Source: an uncultured Bacteroidales bacterium
GTDB taxonomy: Bacteria; Bacteroidota; Bacteroidia; Bacteroidales; Muribaculaceae
DNA length: 64,000 nt
Direction: 5' to 3'
Assembly: GCA_902781045.1 (NCBI GenBank)
Contig: CACZHT010000010.1
Coordinates: 47,841 to 111,840, forward strand
The stretch's first letter is position 1. The number at the start of each line of letters is the position of its first letter. Positions 1 to 7,655 of the stretch are shown here, in pieces. The notes under the pieces were generated by a model, which was not told where the DNA came from, made no database searches, and saw only the letters and a list, made by a program, of their open reading frames with translations. The position numbers and the translations under genes were made by a program.

Positions 1-1
1 C

Positions 2-1627
2 GAGGACTTGCCAGATGCCACGGTTGACCTGGCTCAAATGCTCAAGGACAACGGATATGAGGGCAGCTGCATCTATGGCCACGCTTTGGAGGGCAACTAC
101 CACTTTGTTATCTCGCAGTCGTTTGACACTCCCGCCGAAGTCGCGCGCTATCGCAACCTCATGGAGCAGGTGGTGCGGCTTGTGGTCGACAAATATGACG
201 GCTCGCTCAAGGCCGAACATGGCACGGGGCGCAACATGGCACCGTTTGTGCGCAAGGAATGGGGCGACAAGGCCTACGACATCATGCGCGAGGTCAAGCG
301 CATCTTTGACCCTCGGGGCATACTCAATCCAGGGGTCATCTTCAACGAGGATCCAGAGAGCTTCACACGCGACATCAAGCCCATGCCGCTCACCGATGAA
401 CATGTGGACCGCTGCATCGAGTGCGGATTTTGCGAGGTCAATTGCGTGAGTCACGGCATGACCCTGTCGAGCCGCCAGCGAGTGATTGTTCAGCGCGAGA
501 TAGCACGTCTGCGTGTTGCAGGCGATGACCCGAAGCGCCTGTCCAGGCTAGAGCGGCAATATCGCTACTATGGCGAGCAGACGTGTGCCGCCGACGGATT
601 GTGCAGCACATCGTGTCCCATGAAGATTAATGTGGGGCATCTGACGCACGACCTGCGCAATGCCAAGCATGGCCCAGGCACCATGGCTCATGGTATTGGG
701 GCGTTCTGCGCCGACCATTTTGCCGGTGTCAAGGCCGGAGTGCGCTCGCTGCTCTATGTGGCCGATGCCGCTCACTGCGTGCTGGGCGACAAGGGCGTGA
801 CAACGATGGGCAAAGCCCTTCACGGCATCGGCTTGCCCCTGTGGACACCCTCATTGCCCAAACCGAGAAAGGGGGCGAGAAATCAAGAGCAAGGCGCTAG
901 CTCCCGTCATGAGAACATCGGTGATGCCGAGGTTAAAAAAGTGGTCTATTTCCCCAGCTGTCTCAACCAGACGATGGGGCGTGGCCAGGGCGTCAAGACC
1001 GATCTCGTCGACACGGTGGTCAATTTCTTGCAACGCGCTGGATGGGAGGTCATCTTCCCCAAGGGCATGAAGAACTTGTGTTGTGGCATGATTTGGGAGA
1101 GCAAGGGCATGCCCGATGTGGCCGACCGAAAACTCTGGGATCTTGAGGCTGCACTGTTTGAGGCTTCAGAGGGAGGGCTGTGGCCAGTTGTGTGCGACCA
1201 GAGTCCGTGCCTGCACCGCATGCGAGAACACATGAAGCCAATCAAGCCATTAGAATTGATGGAGTTTGTACACGATTATGTGGCCGGCTCACTCACGTTC
1301 CATCGCACAGACGAGCCGGTGATGCTTCACCTGACTTGCTCGACACGTCTGATGGGCATCGACGGCAAGGTGCTCGACCTGGCGCGGCGGTGTTCGACCC
1401 ATGTGATTGTCCCCGAGGGGGTTGGGTGCTGCGGCTTTGCCGGCGACAAGGGCTTCTCGCATCCCGAACTCAATGCATACGGCCTGCGGCGACTGCGTCA
1501 GGCGGTTGAGGAGTCGGGGGCACGGCGCGGCTTCAGCAACAGTCGCACTTGCGAGATTGGCCTGACAACTCACAGTGGCATCCCCTACCAGTCGCTCATC
1601 TACCTCATCGACGAGGCGACAAGATAG
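2..1627 (+). CDS. FAD-linked oxidase / Fe-S oxidoreductase, C-terminal part (D-lactate dehydrogenase-like)
   Basis: The gene runs in from the left edge, so its N-terminus and start are missing; the frame is open from base 2. The first ~115 visible residues match the C-terminal lobe of FAD-linked oxidases (EHGTGRNMAPFV, then FDPRGILNPGVIF). A dicluster ferredoxin module follows, with CIECGFCEVNC (visible Cys 136, 139, 142, 146) and C-x5-C-x3-C at 193-203. Two CCG-type segments come next (LCCGM and GCCGFAGDKGF), as in heterodisulfide reductase and glycolate/lactate oxidase subunits. This FAD plus Fe-S fusion is the layout of YdiJ/Dld-type D-lactate or 2-hydroxyacid dehydrogenases that pass electrons to the quinone pool at the inner membrane. 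The exact substrate is unknown. It looks intact to its stop codon. Confidence 0.85.
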   Translation, partial: EDLPDATVDLAQMLKDNGYEGSCIYGHALEGNYHFVISQSFDTPAEVARYRNLMEQVVRLVVDKYDGSLKAEHGTGRNMAPFVRKEWGDKAYDIMREVKRIFDPRGILNPGVIFNEDPESFTRDIKPMPLTDEHVDRCIECGFCEVNCVSHGMTLSSRQRVIVQREIARLRVAGDDPKRLSRLERQYRYYGEQTCAADGLCSTSCPMKINVGHLTHDLRNAKHGPGTMAHGIGAFCADHFAGVKAGVRSLLYVADAAHCVLGDKGVTTMGKALHGIGLPLWTPSLPKPRKGARNQEQGASSRHENIGDAEVKKVVYFPSCLNQTMGRGQGVKTDLVDTVVNFLQRAGWEVIFPKGMKNLCCGMIWESKGMPDVADRKLWDLEAALFEASEGGLWPVVCDQSPCLHRMREHMKPIKPLELMEFVHDYVAGSLTFHRTDEPVMLHLTCSTRLMGIDGKVLDLARRCSTHVIVPEGVGCCGFAGDKGFSHPELNAYGLRRLRQAVEESGARRGFSNSRTCEIGLTTHSGIPYQSLIYLIDEATR

Positions 1628-1697
1628 TTAAAAATTAAATAGTGGTTATCCGTTCCGTCATGTGTTCCGAGACTGTCTCGGAAAAACCAAAGGATTA

Positions 1698-2864
1698 ATG
1701 ACAATGAAAAAAAGTGAAAACAAACGACTGCTCGCAGTCGACATCTTGCGAGGCATCACCATTGCCGGCATGTTGCTGGTCAACAACCCTGGGTCGTGGG
1801 GCCACTTGTACAAACCACTCGCCCACGCCGAGTGGATAGGCCTCACACCCACCGACTTGGTGTTCCCATTCTTCATGTTTGTCATGGGCGTGGCGATGTA
1901 TTTCTCGTTGCGCAAGTTTGACTTCCGTCCCAGTGGCGCGCTCATTTGGAAGATTTGCCGGCGCACCATCGTGCTGTTTCTCATCGGCTGGGCTGTGCAG
2001 TGGTTCGGCATGTGGCTGCGTGGACTCTACAACCCGGAGAGCTACTTTTTCGCCCGCATGTTTGGCGACCTGCGCATTCTGGGCGTGTTCCAGCGCCTGG
2101 CCTTGGTCTACTTCTTCGGGTCGATGATAGCCATCTTGTGTCGCACCCGTTGGATTCCGTGGATTATTGGGGCCATTCTGGTCATTTATGCCATCATCTT
2201 GGGCACGGGCAACGGCTATGACTTCACGCTCGACAACATCGTTAGTCGTGTTGACGTGGCTGTGCTGGGCGAGGATCACATGTATCATGAGCACGCCTTT
2301 GGCGAGGCACTGGCCCTTGACCCCGAGGGCATCCTGAGCACCCTGCCGTGCATCGCCCATGTGCTCATCGGCCTGATGATGGGCAAGATGCTGGTTGACA
2401 TCCGCGACAACAACATCCGCGTGTGCAAGGCCGCTCTGTGGGGCAGCATCATGGTGCTTGTGGGCTGGCTGGCGCAGTATGGCATCCCATGCAGCAAGAA
2501 GGTGTGGACCAGCTCCTACGTGCTCATCACCTGCGGCATGGCTTCGTGCATACTGGGCATGCTCATCTATTTCATTGACATCAAGGGGCACAAGCGGTGG
2601 TGTCGGTTTTTCCAGTCGTTCGGTGTCAACCCGCTGTTCTGCTACCTGGTTGGTACGTTGCTGAGCATCGTCTTCGGGGCTGTCCGATTTGGTGAGCAGG
2701 TCGATGGCACGCCCATCACTATCCACTCGATGCTCTACGACTTCTGGCAGTCGGTCACCACTACGCCCGAGGCCGCATCGTGCTTCTATGCCATCACCTT
2801 TGTGTTGATCACCTGGTGCTTTGGCTACATCCTCTATAAAAAGAAAATTTACATCAAGATATAA
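1698..2864 (+). CDS. NagX-like membrane acyltransferase (HGSNAT/DUF5009 family)
   Basis: A 388-residue polytopic membrane protein with about ten hydrophobic segments. It opens with KRLLAVDILRGITIAGM and has the PTDLVFPFFMFVMG motif typical of the heparan-alpha-glucosaminide N-acetyltransferase / NagX family. In Bacteroidota these genes usually sit beside GlcNAc kinase and murQ, as here, which suggests a role in handling amino sugars at the inner membrane. The acyl donor and acceptor cannot be read from sequence. I chose the ATG at 1698; a second in-frame ATG lies at 1704. A perfect 9-bp-stem hairpin (1665-1683) lies just ahead. A second family member is at 27028-28419, inside the PUL. Confidence 0.8.
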   Translation: MTMKKSENKRLLAVDILRGITIAGMLLVNNPGSWGHLYKPLAHAEWIGLTPTDLVFPFFMFVMGVAMYFSLRKFDFRPSGALIWKICRRTIVLFLIGWAVQWFGMWLRGLYNPESYFFARMFGDLRILGVFQRLALVYFFGSMIAILCRTRWIPWIIGAILVIYAIILGTGNGYDFTLDNIVSRVDVAVLGEDHMYHEHAFGEALALDPEGILSTLPCIAHVLIGLMMGKMLVDIRDNNIRVCKAALWGSIMVLVGWLAQYGIPCSKKVWTSSYVLITCGMASCILGMLIYFIDIKGHKRWCRFFQSFGVNPLFCYLVGTLLSIVFGAVRFGEQVDGTPITIHSMLYDFWQSVTTTPEAASCFYAITFVLITWCFGYILYKKKIYIKI

Positions 2865-2956
2865 CTTTGAGAACACTGAATTAAGTTGCATCATGTCGAT
2901 GTATTCTGAGACGCAGTCTCGGAACACCAAGACAAGAAACAAAAAACTAACAAGAT

Positions 2957-3802
2957 ATGATACTTATTGCAGACTGTGGGTCGACCAAGATTGATTGGTG
3001 CCTGCTCAACGGAAAAGAAAAGGTCGCGCAAATCTTCACGACCGGTATGAATGCCCTCATGCTCACGCAGGAGGAGATGACGCAACGCATCCACGACGAG
3101 CTGATGCCGCACTTGGCCAGCTACAAGGAGGTGGACGAGATTTACTACTATGGTGCGGGCATCATCAGTGACGAAATCAAGGGTAATGTGGTCAGTGCTC
3201 TCAAGGCCAACTTGCCCATGGCACAGCGCATCGAGGTGGACAGCGACTTGCTGGCTGCGGCACGTGCCTTGTGCCAGCGCCAGCCGGGCATTGCGTGCAT
3301 CATGGGCACGGGCAGCAACTCGTGTTACTACGATGGCGAGCGAGTGGTCGACAATGTCTCGCCTCTGGGCTACATCCTGGGCGACGAGGGCAGTGGTGCC
3401 GTGCTGGGCAAGCGTCTGGTGGGCGATGTGCTCAAGAAGCAGCTGCCCGAGGCACTGTGCGACGAGTTTCTGGCCGAGTATGGGCTGGACCGCAACAAGA
3501 TTATCACTGCGGTCTATCGCCAGCCGGCAGCCAATCGCTTCTTGGCACAATTTGGCCCCTTCCTTGCCAAGCACATTGACGAGCCATCGATTCACAAGCT
3601 GGTGCTCAGCTCGATGACCGACTTCTTTGTGCGCAATGTGGCCAGTTACAAGGGCTATCAGGAGCTTCCCTGCAACTTTGTGGGGTCGGTGGCTCATGTG
3701 TTTGAGCAGGTGTTGCGCGAGGCAGCGCAGCCACTGGGCATCACCATCGGCAACATTATCAAGAACCCCATGGAGGGGCTCATCAAGTATCACTCGAACT
3801 GA
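2957..3802 (+). CDS. nagK: N-acetylglucosamine kinase (BadF/BadG/BcrA/BcrD ATPase family)
   Basis: A 281-residue sugar kinase of the ASKHA fold. The phosphate-1 motif is at residues 6-14 (DCGSTKIDW), the phosphate-2/adenosine segment includes GTGSNSCYYDG, and GYILGDEGSGAVLGKRL is the conserved GlcNAc-kinase signature. It should phosphorylate GlcNAc in the cytoplasm at the 6-position, with GlcN or MurNAc-derived sugars as possible alternatives. It lies between the NagX-like gene (92 bp upstream) and murQ (116 bp downstream), so it belongs to an amino-sugar recycling set. An inverted repeat of the same type as the one before nagX sits in its 5' leader (2904-2924). The gene symbol is by family and context. 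Confidence 0.82.
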   Translation: MILIADCGSTKIDWCLLNGKEKVAQIFTTGMNALMLTQEEMTQRIHDELMPHLASYKEVDEIYYYGAGIISDEIKGNVVSALKANLPMAQRIEVDSDLLAAARALCQRQPGIACIMGTGSNSCYYDGERVVDNVSPLGYILGDEGSGAVLGKRLVGDVLKKQLPEALCDEFLAEYGLDRNKIITAVYRQPAANRFLAQFGPFLAKHIDEPSIHKLVLSSMTDFFVRNVASYKGYQELPCNFVGSVAHVFEQVLREAAQPLGITIGNIIKNPMEGLIKYHSN

Positions 3803-3918
3803 AGGTGGATGGGTTAAGGGGCAAAGATTGAGGCTTCTGCCAGTGGCTCTTGCATCAGCCTCCCATCCTGTTTCAACCTTACCCCTTAACCCCTGACCTC
3901 TAACCCAAAGAGATAAAA

Positions 3919-4734
3919 ATGGCTTTTGTCAAGATTAGCGAGCAAGACTCGCTCTACAATGACCTGGAGAAGAAGTCGGTGCACGAGTTGCTCACCGAGA
4001 TTAACCAGGAGGACCACAAGGTGGCCGATGCCGTGCAGCTGGCCATCCCGCAAATCGAGAAACTGGTCACACAGATTGTGCCGCGCATGCGGCAGGGCGG
4101 ACGCATCTTCTACATGGGAGCTGGCACGTCGGGCCGCCTGGGAGTGCTAGATGCCAGCGAGATTCCACCCACATTCGGTATGGATCCGGGATGGATTATC
4201 GGGCTCATTGCCGGGGGCGACACGGCTCTGCGCAATGCTGTTGAGAATGCCGAGGACGACACCGAACAGGGATGGAAAGACTTGCAGGCACATAATGTCA
4301 ACGACAAGGACACCATCATCGGCATTGCGGCATCGGGCACCACACCCTATGTCATCGGTGCCCTGCGCGATGCGCGCGCCCACGGTTGCCTCACCGCTGC
4401 AATCACCAGCAATCCTGGCGCACCGGTGAGCGAGGTAGCCGAGATTGCCATCGAGATGATTGTCGGGCCGGAGTATGTCACCGGAAGCTCCCGCATGAAG
4501 AGCGGAACGGGGCAGAAACTCATATGCAACATGATTTCGACCAGCGTGATGATTCAGATGGGGCGTGTCAAGGGCAACAAGATGGTCAACATGCAGCTCA
4601 CCAACCAGAAGCTCATCGACCGGGGATCGCGTTGGTTGGTCGAGTCGCTGGGACTGCCCTACGATGATGCCCGGCGACTGTTGCTGCTTCACGGATCGGT
4701 CAAGAAAGCCGAGGACGCCTACCGCGCCCAATAA
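3919..4734 (+). CDS. murQ: N-acetylmuramic acid 6-phosphate etherase
   Basis: A 271-residue SIS-fold protein. MGAGTSGRLGVLDASEIPPTF (split across residues 67-85) includes the conserved Glu (E81) of the etherase active site. The second signature, SSRMKSGTGQKLICNM, follows near residue 190. The enzyme cleaves the D-lactyl ether of MurNAc-6-P, giving GlcNAc-6-P and D-lactate. The adjacent GlcNAc kinase and the D-lactate dehydrogenase-like gene at the left edge would deal with related products, a neat but inferred pathway link. The protein is slightly short for the family but lacks no visible motif. Downstream it runs directly into a REP/MITE-like palindrome (4741-4822). Confidence 0.92.
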   Translation: MAFVKISEQDSLYNDLEKKSVHELLTEINQEDHKVADAVQLAIPQIEKLVTQIVPRMRQGGRIFYMGAGTSGRLGVLDASEIPPTFGMDPGWIIGLIAGGDTALRNAVENAEDDTEQGWKDLQAHNVNDKDTIIGIAASGTTPYVIGALRDARAHGCLTAAITSNPGAPVSEVAEIAIEMIVGPEYVTGSSRMKSGTGQKLICNMISTSVMIQMGRVKGNKMVNMQLTNQKLIDRGSRWLVESLGLPYDDARRLLLLHGSVKKAEDAYRAQ

Positions 4735-4740
4735 CGATTT

Positions 4741-4822
4741 TGGCGGATTGGGGACGGTTCTTTTCCGCCAAAAGTTAAGAAAATGTTAAAAATGGCGGAA
4801 AAGAACCGTCCCTAATCCGCCA
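4741..4822. repeat. REP/MITE-like palindrome, copy at murQ
   Basis: The left arm 4741-4770 and right arm 4793-4822 are 30-bp inverted repeats differing at one base, with a 22-bp A/T-rich spacer starting AAAGTTAA. Each arm begins TGGCGG, ends CCGCCA and holds GGGGACGGTTCTTTT. It fills the murQ-esterase gap. The same arms occur at 46602-46733. REP-type palindromes of this kind are often spread by RAYT transposases, but none is in the window. Confidence 0.85.
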
Positions 4823-4833
4823 AATTTGGTAAT

Positions 4834-5484
4834 ATGAAGAGATTATTAATGGTGATGGTGGCAGTGCTGTCGGTGCTGTCGGTGCTGTCACAGGCCAACC
4901 AGGATGTGTACTATGTGAGGCGCGCCACGCTGTTTGAGCAGTTGCCCGTGGGCAAGAAGGACATCATCATGCTGGGCAACAGTCTGACCGACGGGGCAGA
5001 GTGGAACGAGCTGCTGGGCAACCGGCATGTGAAGAACCGTGGCATCGTGGGCGACATCGTGCAGGGACTGTATGAACGCATGGAACCGATTCTCAAAGGG
5101 CAACCCAAGAAAATCTTCATCATGAGCGGTGTGAACGACATCTCGCACGATGTGTCGGGCGACAGCATCGCCCGCGCTATGGAGAAGCTGATTGTGCTCA
5201 TCAAAACCCGCAGCCCCAGGACAAAAATCTACCTGCAGTCGATGTTGCCGTTCAACAATGACGTGCGCATGTGGAAACTGTTGCGTGACCGCGAGCATGT
5301 TGTGGTCGAGGGCAACCGTGCACTCGAGCAGGTGGCGCGTCGCCAGGGCGTGACGTGGATAGACCTTTATCCGCTGTTTGTTGACGAGCACGGAAAGCTC
5401 AAAGCCGAGTATACCAACGACGGGTTGCACCTGCTGGGACCGGCCTATCTCATCTGGCGCGATGCCATCAAGCCCTACGTCTAG
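4834..5484 (+). CDS. Secreted SGNH/GDSL esterase
   Basis: A 216-residue protein with a signal peptide (MKRLLMVMVAVLSVLSVLSQA). The mature part has SGNH blocks: GNSLTDG (block I, nucleophile Ser), a conserved Gly/Asn region around GVNDIS (block III), and NDGLHLLGPAY (block V with the Asp-His pair). Such proteins deacetylate glycans or act as lipases in the periplasm. Next to murQ and ahead of a glycan locus, an O-acetyl-sugar esterase is the most reasonable guess. Its stop codon overlaps the stop of the opposing HAD gene in a shared CTAG (5481-5484), so the two genes are tail to tail with no spacer. Confidence 0.8.
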   Translation: MKRLLMVMVAVLSVLSVLSQANQDVYYVRRATLFEQLPVGKKDIIMLGNSLTDGAEWNELLGNRHVKNRGIVGDIVQGLYERMEPILKGQPKKIFIMSGVNDISHDVSGDSIARAMEKLIVLIKTRSPRTKIYLQSMLPFNNDVRMWKLLRDREHVVVEGNRALEQVARRQGVTWIDLYPLFVDEHGKLKAEYTNDGLHLLGPAYLIWRDAIKPYV

Positions 5485-6143
5485 TAGCTGGGCGCGTCCA
5501 GCAGGTCGAGGATGGCTGCGGGCTGGTGGATAATGGTGCCGGCATAGTACTCGACCAGCTCCTTCTCGGGGCGAAAGCCCCAAGTCACCCCCACCGAGTC
5601 GATACAGGCGCGGCGGGCTGTCTCCATGTCCACTCCTGAGTCGCCCACATAGAGTACCTCACTTTTGGGCAAATGTGCCTGTGCCAGGATGCCGAAGACG
5701 ATGCTGGGGTCGGGCTTGACATTGACTCCCTCGACCTGTCCCTGGATGGCCACAAACTCGATGTCGCCGAAGTAATGGCTGATGATTCGCTGCACGGCAG
5801 CGTCATATTTGTTGCTAGCCACAGCCACTTTCACCCCCTGGTCGCGCAGGTCGCGCAGAAGTTCGGGTATGCCGGGATAGGGCTTAGTGCAATCGCAGCA
5901 GTGCTGGTCATAGAACTCGCGGAAGTCCTTGAGCAGAGCGTCGATGGTAGTTTTGTCTCGACAGTCCTCGGGCAGCACTCGGGTGATGAGCCGTCGCACG
6001 CCATTGCCTACAAAGAAGGGATAGGATGCGATGGTGTGGGTGGGAAAGCCGTTCTTCTCCAGCGCGTAGTTGGCGGCATGCCCCAAGTCCTCGATGGTGT
6101 TGAGCAGAGTGCCGTCCAGGTCAAATATCACTAGTTTTTTCAT
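5481..6143 (-). CDS. HAD-superfamily hydrolase, phosphoglycolate phosphatase-like
   Basis: A 220-residue HAD protein. MKKLVIFDLDGTLLNT carries the nucleophile and general-acid Asp pair (FDLDGT). VAVASNKYD is motif II, and VLYVGDSGVDMETARRA is motif III/IV with the Mg-binding Asp residues. A helical cap between motif I and II fits the Gph/PGP subfamily. It probably hydrolyses a small phosphorylated metabolite; phosphoglycolate is only the family default. I chose the ATG at 6143 rather than the upstream TTG at 6149 because the protein then begins directly at the conserved core. It is tail to tail with the SGNH gene. Confidence 0.82.
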   Translation of the reverse strand: MKKLVIFDLDGTLLNTIEDLGHAANYALEKNGFPTHTIASYPFFVGNGVRRLITRVLPEDCRDKTTIDALLKDFREFYDQHCCDCTKPYPGIPELLRDLRDQGVKVAVASNKYDAAVQRIISHYFGDIEFVAIQGQVEGVNVKPDPSIVFGILAQAHLPKSEVLYVGDSGVDMETARRACIDSVGVTWGFRPEKELVEYYAGTIIHQPAAILDLLDAPSY

Positions 6144-6236
6144 AGCCAAATCGGAGTTATCGCCGCAAAATTACTAAAATAATTTTATACATAGACAACA
6201 ACGGCTCACCTCCATGTTTATTGCGCCCGTCTCACC

Positions 6237-7451
6237 TCACGACAGGTCGTCGAAGGTGCGACTGCGGGCCAGCATGCATGCTCCCACCAGCCCGGCTTTG
6301 CCCATGAGGGTCGAGAGCACCACATGGGTGTCGCGGTGCACCATCTGCAGCGAGTGCTTGCGGATGGCCGTGCGCAGTGGCTGCAGCAGGTAGTCGCCTG
6401 TCATGCTCAGCAGTCCACCTACGATAACCAGTTCGGGGTTGAATAGATTGATGAGCCCGGCCACCTGTTTGCCCAAGATGGAGCCAACCTCCTCGACCAA
6501 CTCGATGCATAGCATGTCCTCGCGTCCCACCGCGTCGATGATGGTCTCGAGTGTCACGCTTTTTGGGTCGGTGGCCATAGCCTCGGCCAGGATGCTGTTC
6601 TCGCCGGCGGCGATGTGGGCCTGCAGCTTGCGGTGAATGGCGCTGCCGCTGGCCTCGGTCTCGAGGCATCCTTTCTTGCCGCAATGACAGATGACCTCGT
6701 TGTCAAACACCGGTGTGTGTCCGAACTCTCCCGCGAAGCCCGACTTGCCAGTATAGACCTTTCCGTCGATGATGATGCCTAGTCCCAATCCCCAACTGAC
6801 ATTGACGAACAGAATGTCGCGTTTAGCCTGGTTGTTGCCACGCAGATATTCGCCGTAGGTCATGGCGCGTGTGTCGTTGTCGATGGTCACATGCAGACCC
6901 GTGAGCTGACTCATCGTCACCGTCAGGGGCAGCTCACCCAGATTGAACCAACTATAGCTGTAGCCACTCTCGGGGTTGACACGGCCCGACACATTGACAT
7001 TGACATTGGCAATCTTGTCACGCTCCACCTGGCACTGGTCCACAAAGTCGTTGATGACTTGGCACAATGCTTGCAGTCCCTCAAGTGAGTTCTCGAAGTG
7101 GTAGGGTGTGTTCATGTGGTCTTCGAGCAGGTCGCCGTTGAAGTTGATTAGTCCCAGGTTGACACCGCTGTTCTTGATGTCTACACCCACAAAATAGGCC
7201 GCTTCGGGGTTCAGCCCATAGAGGTGTGGATGCCGTCCCTCGTTGGTCTCCATCTTGCCGAACTCGTTGAGTATGCCCTGTTGGCACAGTTCGTCAATCA
7301 TTTTTGTCACAGTGGGCACACTCAGGTCCAGTGCTTTGGACAGCTCCAGTATGGTGGAGTTGCCGTGCAGGATGAGGTGTGAGATCATGCGTTTGCGCAG
7401 CAGGGCACCCTTGCTGCCCTGTTCCAGTGACTTGAAAATCGATTTAGCCAT
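6237..7451 (-). CDS. ROK-family transcriptional regulator (NagC/XylR-like)
   Basis: A 404-residue ROK protein. The N-terminal ~85 residues form a winged helix-turn-helix (LELSKALDLSVPTVTKMID). The rest is the sugar-kinase-like ROK domain with the zinc motif CHCGKKGCLE and the segment SGFAGEFGHTPV. ROK proteins with an HTH are usually repressors released by a sugar or sugar phosphate. It is transcribed divergently from the FAD oxidoreductase that opens the PUL, across 204 bp holding the PUL promoter and paired direct repeats, so it is the obvious candidate regulator of the locus. The start at 7451 places the ATG just before AKSIFKSLEQ; the frame is open upstream to 7517 but without typical content. 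Confidence 0.85.
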   Translation of the reverse strand: MAKSIFKSLEQGSKGALLRKRMISHLILHGNSTILELSKALDLSVPTVTKMIDELCQQGILNEFGKMETNEGRHPHLYGLNPEAAYFVGVDIKNSGVNLGLINFNGDLLEDHMNTPYHFENSLEGLQALCQVINDFVDQCQVERDKIANVNVNVSGRVNPESGYSYSWFNLGELPLTVTMSQLTGLHVTIDNDTRAMTYGEYLRGNNQAKRDILFVNVSWGLGLGIIIDGKVYTGKSGFAGEFGHTPVFDNEVICHCGKKGCLETEASGSAIHRKLQAHIAAGENSILAEAMATDPKSVTLETIIDAVGREDMLCIELVEEVGSILGKQVAGLINLFNPELVIVGGLLSMTGDYLLQPLRTAIRKHSLQMVHRDTHVVLSTLMGKAGLVGACMLARSRTFDDLS

Positions 7452-7482
7452 TTCCTTGTTGTTCGTTTTGGGGTGTGGACTA

Positions 7483-7490
7483 CAAAGATA
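7483..7490 (-). promoter_or_regulatory. Probable -7 box of the ROK regulator promoter
   Basis: On the minus strand the sequence reads TATCTTTG, matching the Bacteroidota TAnnTTTG element, about 30 nt before the ROK start codon. No convincing -33 TTG is visible at the usual distance. Confidence 0.5.
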
Positions 7491-7586
7491 GGCATTTTTT
7501 TTGAATCTGTGCTTCATCTGGCCCTAAAACAGCCAAATAATTTATTTTTCCTGCCGATTGTGGTTGGCTAGATTAAAAAATGGAAT

Positions 7587-7629
7587 GTATTTAATAAATT
7601 TTTTTAGGAAATCTTGTGTACTTAATAAA
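7587..7629 (+). promoter_or_regulatory. Candidate operator: paired GTAyTTAATAAA direct repeats
   Basis: GTATTTAATAAA at 7587-7598 is repeated as GTACTTAATAAA at 7618-7629, 31 bp start to start (about three helical turns). The first copy is upstream of the -33 box and the second lies in the spacer between -33 and -7, where a bound repressor would block polymerase. The divergent ROK gene is the obvious candidate binder. This is inference from position and repetition only. Confidence 0.4.
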
Positions 7630-7644
7630 AAGTTCTTATATTTG
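7614..7644 (+). promoter_or_regulatory. Bacteroidota-type promoter for the PUL (FAD oxidoreductase)
   Basis: TTG at 7614-7616 and TATATTTG at 7637-7644 are separated by 20 bp, matching the -33/-7 consensus of Bacteroidota primary sigma factor. The predicted start is near 7651, only a few bases before the ATG at 7656, so the leader would be very short. Confidence 0.7.
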
Positions 7645-7655
7645 CAGCGAATTCA

